64,000 nucleotides of DNA from UBA9611 sp965237595. Lineage in GTDB: Bacteria; Chloroflexota; Dehalococcoidia; Lucifugimonadales; UBA3495. Location: the NCBI GenBank assembly GCA_965237595.1, contig CBDEFY010000006.1:558001-622000 (forward strand). The letters are read 5' to 3'. The notes under the pieces were generated by a model, which was not told the origin of the DNA, ran no database searches, and saw only the letters and a list, made by a program, of their open reading frames with translations. The first letter of the stretch is position 1, and every line of letters begins with the position of its first letter. Position numbers and translations under genes: made by a program. Below are positions 8,976-17,880 of the stretch, piece after piece.

Positions 8976-8993
8976 GCGGCGCAGCCGCGTTTT
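8976..8993 (+). terminator. Rho-independent terminator
   Basis: GCGGC-GCA-GCCGC hairpin, then G and four T, directly after the stop of the gene ending at 8971. It resembles the terminator at 1061-1078. Confidence 0.6.
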
Positions 8994-9132
8994 CATCTGT
9001 GCTACTCCTCAGATAGTCGGCCCGTTTTCCATGCATGCACGCCCATGAAATCCGTATAATGGCTGACGTGCCGCGTTTAACCCGCGTCGCGAACCCCAGG
9101 CAAATCCCCGATAGGAGATTACCGAAACCTGG

Positions 9133-9876
9133 ATGGAGATACTTCAACTAGCCCCCAGGAGGGCCATGGCGGTGACGCCCCATCCCGACGACTGCGAAGG
9201 CGGCTGTGGCGGAACCCTGGCCAAATGGGTCAAGGAATCAGGAACCGTGGTTTCGGTGGTGATGTGCACCAACGGCAACAAGGGCACGAAAGACCGGGAG
9301 ATGACCCCGGACCGGCTGGCCACCATCAGAGAGGTGGAGCAGCGCAACGCATCTGATCTCGTCGGCGTCCAAGACGTAGTGTTTCTGGCCCATCCCGACG
9401 GCGGGCTGGAGGACACCGAACTGTTCCGCAGTCAGGTGACCCGGGAGATACGCCGGTTCAAGCCCGACCTGATTCTCTGCATCGACCCCTACCGCAGCAC
9501 CAGCCACACCCACCGCGACCACCGAATGAGTGGACAGGTGGCATTGGACGCCGCCTTCACCTACGCCTGGAGCTACCAACACTTCCCCGAGCAGATCACC
9601 GAGGAAGGGCTGGAGCCCCACCGGGTGGAGCAGGCCCTCCTATGGGGCAGCGAAGACCCCGACATTTTCGTGGACATTGAGCCCTACCTGGACGTAAAAA
9701 TCGATTCTATGGGGGCCCACGCCAGCCAGATGTCCTCGACCCGGGAAGAACGGGTGGAACGGATAAAGAGCCGCTCGGGACGGCAAAGAGAGATAACGGG
9801 CGTGGACTATGCGGAAACCTTCAGGCGCATCACCTTCGACTTGGGCTCCCTCGAGTGGCAATTGCTGCACACGTAA
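9133..9876 (+). CDS. PIG-L/LmbE family deacetylase
   Basis: Zinc-dependent hydrolase of the PIG-L family, which removes acetyl groups from N-acetylglucosaminyl or related N-acyl substrates. The metal-binding motif AVTPHPDDCEGGCGG (H17, D19, D20) is at the N terminus and the second metal-ligand region SHTHRDHRMSG is in the middle. The 247-residue length is normal. A GGAGATTACC sequence lies 10-15 bases upstream of the ATG. The substrate is unknown: the family includes MshB/BshB thiol enzymes and sugar deacetylases, and no glycosyltransferase or cysteine ligase is adjacent to decide. Confidence 0.88.
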   Translation: MEILQLAPRRAMAVTPHPDDCEGGCGGTLAKWVKESGTVVSVVMCTNGNKGTKDREMTPDRLATIREVEQRNASDLVGVQDVVFLAHPDGGLEDTELFRSQVTREIRRFKPDLILCIDPYRSTSHTHRDHRMSGQVALDAAFTYAWSYQHFPEQITEEGLEPHRVEQALLWGSEDPDIFVDIEPYLDVKIDSMGAHASQMSSTREERVERIKSRSGRQREITGVDYAETFRRITFDLGSLEWQLLHT

Positions 9877-9956
9877 CGGTTTGGCGGTTTTAAAACCCGC
9901 TCCTACATTCATCGGCCAACTTCCAAGTTGCCAGACAACCAGCCACACTAATCCGC

Positions 9957-10646
9957 TCATGGTGAGCCCGTCGAACCACCGCCCGCCGCGTTCGCCCCTG
10001 CCTCACCTTTGCTGAAAGACATCCCCTGAGACCGCATCATTGACGTCGTGTTGCTCCGGGCGATGGCCCGCAGGAAGTTGGAGACGATGCCCGCGTTCTT
10101 CCGGACCTCTTTGCGGGGCGCGGGGAGAGAGACCGCAGGGGTCTCGTCCAGCAGACCCCATTGGGGCGGCAGGCTGCTGCGGGTGACCACGCCCTTGGGG
10201 GCAATCAGGTAGTGGAAGTCGGCGATGGCCATGAACCTGGGGTCGTGGAACTTGGTGCTGAAGGAAGCAACCCGGTTGCGGTAGGCCTCTTCCTTGCCGG
10301 ACACGCGGCGGTAGTCGGCCAGGGCCTGCCTGAACGCCGGGACCTCCCGCCAAGCATCGGGGTTGGTCTCTTTGGCGTAGTCCGCCGCTTGCCGCAGGGT
10401 CTCCTTGGCCAGGTCAGTCCGGCCTGCGACGGTGCCCTCCCGTCCCTGTAAATCAGAGAAGTCGCCGGCGGTGTGGTCGTCCCGGGAGAAGTCCGATCTG
10501 CCGGACTTCACCTCGACGACGTAAAAGATATTCTCGGGCCCAACCGCCGCCAGGTCCACGATGCGTCCGCCCGGCCCTTCCAACTTGACCTCCAGCCCGA
10601 TGACCCGGCAGCTCGCCTCGTGGTAGAGCCACTCCCAAGCCGCCAT
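9957..10646 (-). CDS. MmcB-like PD-(D/E)XK nuclease-fold protein
   Basis: The first 60 residues give a restriction-endonuclease-like core: an early Glu, IVDLAAVGP with the catalytic Asp, then FYVVEVKSGRSDF with the E-x-K pair. The pattern matches MmcB-type proteins implicated in DNA repair. After the core are a helical region (about 80-150) and an Ala/Gly/Ser-rich tail. At 229 residues it is longer than the minimal MmcB family because of the tail. It is not in an evident operon. Nuclease fold is well supported; biological role is inferred from the family. Confidence 0.7.
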   Translation of the reverse strand: MAAWEWLYHEASCRVIGLEVKLEGPGGRIVDLAAVGPENIFYVVEVKSGRSDFSRDDHTAGDFSDLQGREGTVAGRTDLAKETLRQAADYAKETNPDAWREVPAFRQALADYRRVSGKEEAYRNRVASFSTKFHDPRFMAIADFHYLIAPKGVVTRSSLPPQWGLLDETPAVSLPAPRKEVRKNAGIVSNFLRAIARSNTTSMMRSQGMSFSKGEAGANAAGGGSTGSP

Positions 10647-10764
10647 CTTAAGGTCGTAAGTAAGCCCGGTTTCGTTGCCTCTTTATGAAGGGGCCTGAGA
10701 CCGAAACCATTCCACCTTCCGTATATCCCGCCATCAAATAGTCCTACCCCATTTCTTGGAGCCG

Positions 10765-10850
10765 CCTAACCTGCGCAATGATGAAGCCGCCGCCGGTGAT
10801 TTTCAACGCCATGCTGTCTCTTTCTGTGCTTCCCGCTCCCTGGTAGCGCC
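10765..10850 (-). pseudogene. Remnant of an LLM oxidoreductase gene 3' part
   Basis: Reading the minus strand gives ERDSMALKITGGGFIIAQVRRLQEMG and a stop. This matches two separate parts of the LLM protein at 12815-13837: the block SLKITGGGFIITG and its C terminus MVRRLQEAG. About 100 codons between them are missing, so this is a paralogue fragment with an internal deletion. Confidence 0.6.
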
Positions 10851-11347
10851 CTCGTGCCGGCACGGTAGAAAGCAGTGTGTACCGGAGGACCGTGGACTAC
10901 CCTGACGAGTGGGCCAACGGGCACCACGTCCTGCTGGATTCCGGGCAACTGGTGACTGTGCGGTAGGCCAAGTAGCGGCTCGCCCCTAGCTCCATTTCCA
11001 CAATAAAATCTACAGTAGTATGACCAGCGACAACCCACCGCCACGATGAGCCGAAGGTCGTGGAAGACATTCTCGAAGGTCTTAGTTGATATGGGGAACT
11101 CCCAACGGTGCCGACACCATACTCGGGCACCGACCGAATGTCCGGCGTGGAATTTCATGCCGCCGCAGCCGACACCATACTCAAGGGCTCCTACATCACG
11201 GAAGTGAAAGGCATCGCCCAAACTCGATTCATAGGCGCGATTCAGGTAAGAGGTAGAGAACAGACCGTGGACATGTACGAAGTGAAGGAACACGATTCAG
11301 TGGGCCCAGGCCAGGTTCTTTAGCCGGCCAGGCACTTCCCACCCCGA
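10851..11347 (+). pseudogene. Gene-poor stretch with a possible CHASE2/adenylate cyclase remnant
   Basis: About 500 bases hold no intact gene. A short ORF at 11108-11323 reads SGVEFHAAAADTILKGSYI, similar to the MPGVEIHA block of CHASE2 sensor domains, then FIGAIQVRGREQTVDMYEV, similar to the C-terminal end of class III adenylyl cyclases (xVKGKxEPVxVYEV). In intact proteins CHASE2 precedes the cyclase, so this looks like a collapsed CHASE2-cyclase gene. Both matches are short and made by eye. Confidence 0.35.
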
Positions 11348-11363
11348 ATTGGCTAAAAATGCC

Positions 11364-12689
11364 ATGACTACTCAATCCAGCGAAATCAACGAAACCAACG
11401 GTGCATCAGGGCAAACCCAAGATCGCCAAACATTCGCTCGCCGGTTCATGGGGAGCAAGCTGGCGGTGACCGGATTGGCGGCGGTGGTGGCGGTAGGAGC
11501 CGCAGTTGTCGCGGTAGCCATCGTGTTCGTTGGCGGTTCCCCACCCGTTCCGGCCCAGATCTCCGTCCAAGAGGTAATCAACAATGTGGAAACTGACCGG
11601 CCCAGAGGGTTAGGGCCGGTGGCAGAAACGTACCTTCCTGCGGTCATTGGCCAAGAACTTCTGCCCGGAGACGGACTAAACACCTTCGCCGAAAGTGAAG
11701 CCCGGGTGGACATTAGCATTGCAGATTACACCAGAGTCACCCGGACCAAGCCCAATACCGTCTGGAGACTGGGCCAGTTCTCGTTGCAGGAAGAGACAAT
11801 CATCGAACTGGACGCGGGCAAGATATTCCTTTTTGACAACGCGTCCGACCCCACCGGCAGACCCTTCAAGGTGGTCACCCCGGCGGGAACGGCCTCGCCC
11901 AGGGGCACTTGGATGAGCGTCGCCTACGACCCGGTCGAGGAAGTCGCCGAGCTGCAGTGTTTCCGGGGCACCTGCGTCTTGGAGAATGAACTCGGGACCC
12001 AGGTCCTGAAAGACGGAGAAAAGAGCGTCGTTACCCCCATATCCGCACCCGTGGAACCCGTAATCATGACCATCGAAGAATCCACGGAATTCGAAGACCT
12101 GCCCGAGGCGGCCACTGGGGAGATTACCATCCCAACGCCGGCGCCTACAGCGGAACCGACCCCCGTAACCACCTCCTTCGGCCCTATGGTGTTGTACGAG
12201 AGTGCGGAGCACCCCTTCTCGATACAGTATCCGGCTGAGTGGACCGAGCACCCTGAAATTCAAAGCGACTGGATGCCGGTCTGGCGAACAGACTCAAAAG
12301 GATGGTTCGTTTTTGTCGAAAATACGGTGCCACACGATAAAAGTCTGAGCGCGTATGTAGATTGGGTTATTGCCGCCGACAAAGGGTCGGACAGACAACA
12401 CGAGATGGTCTCGAGAGAGCAAACAGAGACCGCACAGGGACTACGGGCCGAGTTGCTCAAATACACTATTTCGTGGAGCGGGGGACCAATGACGGTAAAT
12501 GCCCTCATCTACCTGCACGACTACCTGCACGACGATAGACTCGGATTCCGCGCGGCGTACGGCGTTTACACCTCTAAATACGAAGAGATGAAGGACATGA
12601 TCGACTATTCTTTCAGCACTTTCCAATGCGATAAAAGTGTCGACACCCCAATTGCCTGTAACTTCGATAAGGCGAACCAGAGCAGATGA
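11364..12689 (+). CDS. FecR-domain membrane-anchored extracytoplasmic protein
   Basis: A 441-residue protein with a short cytoplasmic N terminus, one transmembrane segment (about 32-55, VTGLAAVVAVGAAVVAVAIVFV), a FecR-like beta domain (about 75-240; GDGLNTFAESEARVDI, then FKVVTPAGTASPRGTWMSV), a Pro/Thr linker (about 245-270) and a C-terminal domain resembling PsbP/lipoprotein folds (FSIQYPAEWTEHPE onward). FecR domains usually sense or bind envelope ligands; no sigma factor is adjacent, so classic FecR signalling is not supported. The ATG at 11364 is preferred over an in-frame TTG at 11349. The Cys pair near the C terminus could form a disulfide. Confidence 0.7.
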   Translation: MTTQSSEINETNGASGQTQDRQTFARRFMGSKLAVTGLAAVVAVGAAVVAVAIVFVGGSPPVPAQISVQEVINNVETDRPRGLGPVAETYLPAVIGQELLPGDGLNTFAESEARVDISIADYTRVTRTKPNTVWRLGQFSLQEETIIELDAGKIFLFDNASDPTGRPFKVVTPAGTASPRGTWMSVAYDPVEEVAELQCFRGTCVLENELGTQVLKDGEKSVVTPISAPVEPVIMTIEESTEFEDLPEAATGEITIPTPAPTAEPTPVTTSFGPMVLYESAEHPFSIQYPAEWTEHPEIQSDWMPVWRTDSKGWFVFVENTVPHDKSLSAYVDWVIAADKGSDRQHEMVSREQTETAQGLRAELLKYTISWSGGPMTVNALIYLHDYLHDDRLGFRAAYGVYTSKYEEMKDMIDYSFSTFQCDKSVDTPIACNFDKANQSR

Positions 12690-12814
12690 CTACGTAGCCT
12701 CCCACGTTCTCGACAACGAAATCTAGACGACGTGGTCCAAAACTCTTCTCTGTGCCCCCACCAAGTGAGCCGTCCAGTTGCTTGACGCCATAAATTTCCC
12801 CCCGAACGCCGGAC

Positions 12815-13837
12815 CTACCCCGCTTCTTGCAGCCGGCGGACCATCTTCCTCATCTGGGCTTCTTCGGGCGGGTTCTGGCTGACAACCGTAAAACTCACCT
12901 CGTCCAGCAGACCGCCGTAGCGGCGGATGAACTCGTCGGCTATCTCATCGTACACACCGGAGACGCAGAAGGCGTCCAGCATTTCGTCGCTGACCAACTC
13001 GCCCATCTCAGCCCACTCGCCCTTGAGCGACATCTCGTGGAGGCGCTGGCCAATCTCCTGGAAACCGTGGGCCTCCAGCACCGGATGGTAGGTTCGGGTG
13101 GAGGCGTAGAAGGCGATGCGGCGGCGAACGTCGGCCTGGACGGCACGGATGCTGGACCGGTCAGGTCCCGTAATGATGAATCCGCCGCCGGTGATTTTCA
13201 ACGAGCCGCTGTCCCTGCCGACCTTTTTCGCGCCCTTCTCCAAACCGGGACGCACCACTTGGCGCACGTACTCGGGCGAGGTTAGGCTGTGCAGCATCAA
13301 CCCATCCGAGACCTCGCCGGTCACCTGGCAGTTGTAGCTGTTCACGGCGGCTGTGAAGACCTCGGGCACCGGGTACTCGCTGGGGCCGGGGGTGAAGAAA
13401 GGGGTCATCAGCGAGAATTGGTAGCTCTTGCCCTGGTAATCCAACTTTTCGCCGGTCTGCCAACTGTGCCAGATGGCCCGCAACGATTGGACGTATTCCC
13501 TTAACCGCGGCCCCGGGGCCTCCCAGTTGGTGGAGAATCGCCGCTCGATGTGTCCCTTGACCTGAGTGCCCAGTCCCAACCGGAACCGGCCCTTGGACAG
13601 GTCCTGCAGGTCCCGGGCCAGGTAGGCGGTGACCATGGGAGAACGGGGAAAGGCGATGGCCACCCGGGTCTCCAGGGTGGCCCGGTTGGTGGAGGTGGCG
13701 GCCAGGGTCAGGGGCAGGAAAGAGTCATGGGCGGTCTCGTTGCTGGACACCGAGTCGTAGCCCATGGACTCGGCCCAAGCGGCCTCGGCAGCCACCGAGG
13801 CCAGGTCATCGGAGGCCAGCCGGTAGGTAACTCGCAC
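12815..13837 (-). CDS. LLM-class flavin-dependent oxidoreductase
   Basis: A 340-residue luciferase-like monooxygenase fold (TIM barrel), recognised from the N-terminal AAWAESMGYDSV block, the LARDLQDLSKGRFRLGLGTQVKGH segment and the LKITGGGFIITG strand. Proteins of this type use FMN or F420 to oxidise or reduce organic substrates; the cofactor is not decided by sequence alone. The start is GTG, two bases after the stop of the pterin dehydratase gene on the same strand, so translation is probably coupled. A decayed fragment of a paralogue lies at 10765-10850 and another LLM gene at 34016. Confidence 0.85.
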   Translation of the reverse strand: MRVTYRLASDDLASVAAEAAWAESMGYDSVSSNETAHDSFLPLTLAATSTNRATLETRVAIAFPRSPMVTAYLARDLQDLSKGRFRLGLGTQVKGHIERRFSTNWEAPGPRLREYVQSLRAIWHSWQTGEKLDYQGKSYQFSLMTPFFTPGPSEYPVPEVFTAAVNSYNCQVTGEVSDGLMLHSLTSPEYVRQVVRPGLEKGAKKVGRDSGSLKITGGGFIITGPDRSSIRAVQADVRRRIAFYASTRTYHPVLEAHGFQEIGQRLHEMSLKGEWAEMGELVSDEMLDAFCVSGVYDEIADEFIRRYGGLLDEVSFTVVSQNPPEEAQMRKMVRRLQEAG

Positions 13838-13839
13838 GT

Positions 13840-14193
13840 CTAGTCCTGGGGAATGCTCAGGTAGACTTGGTCCGACTTGGCCGCCATGACAAAGTCGTTA
13901 CGGTGGAGGTTCCGTATCTTATGGGTCCACCAAGTCACTTGGACCCGGCCCCACTCCGTTATCAAGCGTGGGTGGTGTCCTTGGTCCTCGGCCAGGCTGC
14001 CCAATTCGTTGGTGAAGTCCAGCGCCCGTTGAAAATCCTTGAACTTGAACACCCGGTCCAACTTGGGGATGCCGTTCTCATGGACCAACTCCCAGTGGGG
14101 CACCTCGGGCGTTAGTTGGGCCACCTCTTCTTCGGTAACGCTGGGAGAGTCCCGGCGGCAGGCCTCGCATTTCTCATTATTCAAGCCGGTCAT
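13840..14193 (-). CDS. phhB: Pterin-4a-carbinolamine dehydratase
   Basis: PCD/DCoH-family enzyme of 117 residues that dehydrates 4a-hydroxytetrahydrobiopterin or related pterins. The family core is visible: DFTNELGSLAEDQGHHPRL with the paired His, then VTWWTHKIRNLHRNDFVMAA with the third His and the NDF motif. An N-terminal Cys pair (CEAC) precedes the core. GAGGTG lies upstream of the ATG. It is the first gene of a two-gene unit with the LLM oxidoreductase. No aromatic amino acid hydroxylase is nearby, so it may serve another pterin or molybdopterin context. Confidence 0.85.
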   Translation of the reverse strand: MTGLNNEKCEACRRDSPSVTEEEVAQLTPEVPHWELVHENGIPKLDRVFKFKDFQRALDFTNELGSLAEDQGHHPRLITEWGRVQVTWWTHKIRNLHRNDFVMAAKSDQVYLSIPQD

Positions 14194-14313
14194 ATCGGCA
14201 CCTCTTGGTGAGTATGAGGGTTCTGAACTGTGCTCGGGGAGAAAGATTTTAGCACAGGGCGGTCGTGGGTATTCCTTGAGCCGGGACACCCGTGGGTTTA
14301 TAGTTTCTATAGC

Positions 14314-15663
14314 ATGGCCGATTTCAGCAGATACACCGTATCCATCGATTATGACCGGCGTCTGTACAAGCAAGACATCGCCGGGTCGGTGGCCCACGCC
14401 AAGATGCTGGCCAAGCAGGACATCATCTCCCAGGACGACGCCGCCCAGATAACCCAAGGTCTGAAGACGATCGAAAGGGAGATAAGGGAAGAAAAATTTC
14501 CCTGGGACCCGGACCTGGAAGACTTGCACATGAACATCGAGACCCGCCTGCACCAACTCATCGGGACAGCGGCGGGAAGGCTGCACACGGCGCGGTCCAG
14601 GAACGACCAAGTGGCCGTGGACCTGCGGCTCTACGCCAAAGAGGTCATCACCGAAACCGCCAAGGGACTGCGGGGCGTGCAGCGGGCGCTGGTGGAGTTG
14701 GCTGATCGCCACCGGGGCGTGGTGATGCCCGGTTACACCCACCTGCAACGGGCCCAGCCGGTCCTGTTCGCCCACCACATGCTGGCCTACTTCGAGATGT
14801 TCCAGCGGGACATAGGACGGTTCCAAGACTGCCACGGCCGCACCGATGTGATGCCCCTGGGCAGCGGCGCCCTGGCCGGGGTGGCCTACCAGACTGACCG
14901 GGAGTTCCTGGCGGCGGAACTGGGTTTCAGCCGCATCAGCGCCAACAGTATGGACGCCGTATCCGACCGGGACTTCGTGGTGGAGCTCTTGGCGGCCGCT
15001 TCGGTCTGCATGATGCACTTCTCCCGGATGTCCGAGGAGTTGGTCCTCTGGTCCAGTGTTGAGTTTGGGTTCATTCGGCTGGAAGACCAGTTCACCACCG
15101 GCAGCAGCATCATGCCCCAGAAACGCAACCCCGACTTCGCCGAACTGGCCCGGGGCAAGACGGGCCGGGTCTACGGCGACCTGATGGGGATTCTTACCAC
15201 ACTGAAGGGCCTGCCCCTGACCTATAACCGGGACCTACAGGAGGACAAGGAGGGCTTCTTCGACGCCGCGGATACGCTGTTGACGACCTTGGAGGTCTTC
15301 CAGGCCATGCTGCCCGGCATGAAACTGAACGAAGAGCGGGTGTCCAGCCTGGCCAGCGAAAGTCAGATGCTGGCCACCGACCTGGCCGACTACCTGGTGG
15401 GCAAGGGGATGCCCTTCCGAGATGCCCACGGCATCATGCGAGAGCTGTCCCGACACTGCAACGAACGAGACATCAGTCTCCAGGACCTATCGTCGGAAGA
15501 GTACAGGAAATTCTCGGACCTCTTCGATCGGGATGTATATGAGATCACCGCCGAGTCGTCCACCGCGGCCAGGGACAACCCCGGGGGCACTGCGCCGGGC
15601 CGGGTTGCTGCTGCTCTAGAAGACGCGAGAAAGATTTTGGAGGCTGCCGGAGATGGTTTCTGA
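14314..15663 (+). CDS. argH: Argininosuccinate lyase
   Basis: Cleaves argininosuccinate to arginine and fumarate, the last step of arginine synthesis. The 449-residue protein has the lyase-1 signatures: LHTARSRNDQVAVDLRL, GYTHLQRAQPVLFAHH, and GSSIMPQKRNPDFAEL with the catalytic serine loop (the usual KKNPD is KRNPD here). The ATG at 14314 begins the conserved region; a longer in-frame start at 14230 would add 28 unconserved residues. No ribosome binding site is seen, so leaderless initiation is possible. argG is not in the window. The 3' end overlaps rpe by 11 bases. Confidence 0.95.
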   Translation: MADFSRYTVSIDYDRRLYKQDIAGSVAHAKMLAKQDIISQDDAAQITQGLKTIEREIREEKFPWDPDLEDLHMNIETRLHQLIGTAAGRLHTARSRNDQVAVDLRLYAKEVITETAKGLRGVQRALVELADRHRGVVMPGYTHLQRAQPVLFAHHMLAYFEMFQRDIGRFQDCHGRTDVMPLGSGALAGVAYQTDREFLAAELGFSRISANSMDAVSDRDFVVELLAAASVCMMHFSRMSEELVLWSSVEFGFIRLEDQFTTGSSIMPQKRNPDFAELARGKTGRVYGDLMGILTTLKGLPLTYNRDLQEDKEGFFDAADTLLTTLEVFQAMLPGMKLNEERVSSLASESQMLATDLADYLVGKGMPFRDAHGIMRELSRHCNERDISLQDLSSEEYRKFSDLFDRDVYEITAESSTAARDNPGGTAPGRVAAALEDARKILEAAGDGF

Positions 15664-16330
15664 GGCCAGGGTGCTCATCGCCCCGTCGGTGTTGTCCGCC
15701 GACTTCGCCGACCTGGGCCGCCAAGTCCGGGAGGTCACCGAGGCTGGGGCCGACCTGATTCACGTGGACGTGATGGACGGCGTCTTCGTGCCCGCAATCT
15801 CCTTCGGCGAGGTGGTGGTGGACGCCATCCGGGCCAACACCGATGTCCCGTTGAACATCCACCTGATGATCCGGGAGCCGGAGAACCTGTTGTCGACCTT
15901 CGCCAAGGTTCAAACTGACCAGATACTGGTCCACGCCGAGGCCTGCGGACACCTACACCGGACCGTCTCCCGGATCAAGGACAAGGGCAACCAAGTCGGC
16001 GTGGCCATAAATCCGGGCACCCCGGTGAGCGCCGTTGAGGAGGTGCTGCCTCTGCTGGACATAGTGATGGTAATGTCGGTGAACCCCGGCGCATCGGGCC
16101 AGTCCTTCATCCCCGCGAGCCTGGACAAGATACGGCGGCTCAAGGGCATCATCGACGGGGCGGAGTACACCGCCCAGATTGAGGTGGACGGCGGAGTGAA
16201 GGCCGACTGGACCGCCGCCGATTCGGTGAAAGCCGGCGCGACCATCCTGGTGGCCGGCTCGGCAATCTTCAACGACCGCCAGAGCATCCCGGAAGCAATG
16301 AAGGCTATGCGGGGGTGTATCTTGGGCTGA
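15653..16330 (+). CDS. rpe: Ribulose-phosphate 3-epimerase
   Basis: Interconverts ribulose 5-phosphate and xylulose 5-phosphate in the pentose phosphate pathway. A TIM-barrel protein of 225 residues with the expected motifs IAPSVLSADFADLG, HVDVMDGVFVPAISFG (metal and acid/base residues), LNIHLMI, and VNPGASGQSFI phosphate-binding loop followed by IEVDGGVKADW. The ATG lies inside the end of argH, so the two are translationally coupled. A terminator follows directly. Confidence 0.95.
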   Translation: MVSEARVLIAPSVLSADFADLGRQVREVTEAGADLIHVDVMDGVFVPAISFGEVVVDAIRANTDVPLNIHLMIREPENLLSTFAKVQTDQILVHAEACGHLHRTVSRIKDKGNQVGVAINPGTPVSAVEEVLPLLDIVMVMSVNPGASGQSFIPASLDKIRRLKGIIDGAEYTAQIEVDGGVKADWTAADSVKAGATILVAGSAIFNDRQSIPEAMKAMRGCILG

Positions 16331-16331
16331 C

Positions 16332-16365
16332 AGCCCCGATTCCATCGGGGCATTCAGCTTTTTTT
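16332..16365 (+). terminator. rpe terminator
   Basis: GCCCCGAT-TCC-ATCGGGGC hairpin just after the rpe stop codon, then ATTCAGC and a run of seven T. The T-run is slightly displaced from the stem. Confidence 0.65.
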
Positions 16366-16373
16366 GGGAACGT

Positions 16374-16402
16374 AAAAAGCCCCGGAGTTTATTCCGGGGC
16401 CT
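16374..16402 (-). terminator. rpmB terminator
   Basis: CCCCGGA/TCCGGGG stem with a TTTATT loop; read on the minus strand it is followed by five T, 26 bases after the rpmB stop. It sits back to back with the rpe terminator. Confidence 0.75.
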
Positions 16403-16427
16403 AATTTCTTCTCTGATATTTTGCTGG

Positions 16428-16634
16428 CTAGAGGGCGGCGAAGACTTTTTGGACCTTTTTGGATTTGTGGAGGGAGCGCAGGCAGCGGCTGCAAATCTTG
16501 ACCTTGACCGACTTGCCGTCGCGGACCAGGGTCTGCTTGTGGACGTTGGCCTTGAACCTAGTCTTGGTGTGACGGTTGGAGTGGCTTACGTTGTTGCCGC
16601 TCATCCCGGATTTTAGACAAATCTCACAGCGCAT
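16428..16634 (-). CDS. rpmB: Large ribosomal subunit protein bL28
   Basis: A 68-residue ribosomal protein of the bL28 family. The N-terminal zinc-knuckle half CEICLKSG, the GNNVSHSNRHTKTRF block and the later CSRCLRSL pair are diagnostic; this is the four-cysteine zinc-binding form. It is transcribed alone, convergent with rpe. Confidence 0.95.
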   Translation of the reverse strand: MRCEICLKSGMSGNNVSHSNRHTKTRFKANVHKQTLVRDGKSVKVKICSRCLRSLHKSKKVQKVFAAL

Positions 16635-16840
16635 TTCGTTTGACTCGTTTGCCGCCGGCTGGGCTCGCCGCCGGACGGCATGATATCCATTTTTCGATTC
16701 GTTGAACGATCCTCAGGTTAACACAAAGCCCACGCTCAAACAACCGATTCAGCCACAGGCGGGTTCCCATGTTTGTTGCTCCAGGATGCGGAGTTAAAAC
16801 CAGACTACACCTCCGGCGGCGCTTCGTAAAAATGAACGGG

Positions 16841-16863
16841 CTATATTTGAATTGGAAATATAG
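16841..16863. promoter_or_regulatory. Inverted repeat upstream of the cupin gene
   Basis: Perfect 8-bp arms CTATATTT and AAATATAG with a 7-base spacer, AT-rich in a GC-rich region and 44 bases ahead of the cupin start codon. The placement suggests an operator or promoter region; no regulator is identified. Confidence 0.4.
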
Positions 16864-16906
16864 TGTATTATCCTCCCTGGAAATCATCCGGACCCAGGAG
16901 GATTTT

Positions 16907-17266
16907 ATGAAGGTTATCCGAATCGCAGAGGTTGAAACCGTTCCGATTGCCACTGCCACACCGATTCCCGGCTGGACCGGTGGTGATGTCAAGCGCACCA
17001 GGCAGCCTCTGCTACCCGAGGGCGCCAGCAAGCACTTCAACAGCAGCATCGTGAACTTCGAGCGCGGCGCCACCACCGGCTGGCACGTCCATAAGAGCGA
17101 CCAGATCCTGGTGGTGACCTCCGGGATCGGCATGGTGGCCGACGAGAACCACGAACAGGAGATTACCGTGGGGGACGTGGTCCACGTGCTTGAGGGGGAG
17201 AACCACTGGCACGGCGCCAAGGCCGACTCCTATATGTCCCACATCACCATCACCGCCGCCGAGTAA
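16907..17266 (+). CDS. Single-domain cupin protein
   Basis: A 119-residue cupin with both metal-binding motifs: GATTGWHVHKSDQILVVTSG (motif 1, residues about 55-74) and GDVVHVLEGENHWHGA (motif 2, about 89-104). It probably forms a small beta-barrel metal protein; enzyme, sugar-binding or detoxifying roles are all possible. The ATG is preceded by CAGGAGGATTTT, a strong ribosome binding site, which rejects the longer ORF starting at 16769. An inverted repeat lies upstream. Confidence 0.8.
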   Translation: MKVIRIAEVETVPIATATPIPGWTGGDVKRTRQPLLPEGASKHFNSSIVNFERGATTGWHVHKSDQILVVTSGIGMVADENHEQEITVGDVVHVLEGENHWHGAKADSYMSHITITAAE

Positions 17267-17376
17267 CTCCACCCAATCCCATAGGCCCTCTTAAGAAACT
17301 CGGACCCAAAAGAGGGAATCACATGAGTTATCCCGGATTTGACTGGTGAAAATACGCCGCGAGGCCATGCTGTCTT

Positions 17377-17653
17377 TTCGGCGAAAGCCGGAATCCAGAA
17401 AATGGAGCCGGCCTGCGTTTCTACGGCGCTGGACATCTGTCCGCGCCTAACAAATTGTCACCCAACAACCCGTTCGTCCTGAGCGTGTCGAAGGGCGCGC
17501 ACAAGTCATGTAACTGGTGGGGCAAAACCAATCTGCGGCCGTGGTTCGACATCCTTCCGCGGAAGGACACCATTAACGGGTAGATGGAGAAATTTTCTAG
17601 CCTGGCGAGGTGTTCAATTCGAGCGGGGTAACTGGATTCCGGCTTTCGAGGCT
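17377..17653. repeat. MITE-like inverted-repeat element
   Basis: Sequences at 17377-17398 and 17632-17653 are inverted copies (about 19 of 22 bases, core AAGCCGGAATCCAG) that bound roughly 277 bp without a gene. Inside, 17472-17493 reads GTTCGTCCTGAGCGTGTCGA, a motif frequent as a dispersed repeat in environmental bacteria. The wider gap 17267-17880 holds no gene I can support. Confidence 0.5.
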
Positions 17654-17880
17654 GTGATTTTATTCCCTAGGGTGGCCTTATTGAGACTAATTTCAAAGCT
17701 ATATTGAGACTCAAATTCGGCAATTTCGCGATAAAGTCACAAACTCTTTCGCCGGAAAGACGAAGGCGGCGCTGCCGTTATTCAATGGCAAATCGCCGCC
17801 CGCGAGTTGTCAATGCGCCTAGGTTCGCCATCACTGGCAAATTCCGGGATGACTCATGTTTTTTTGCCGGTTACGCCGTT

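Noticed and set aside
13840..15018. A 392-codon minus-strand ORF covering the start of argH
   Set aside because: Only its last 117 codons are a known family (pterin dehydratase, with its own ribosome binding site); the rest is antisense to argH.
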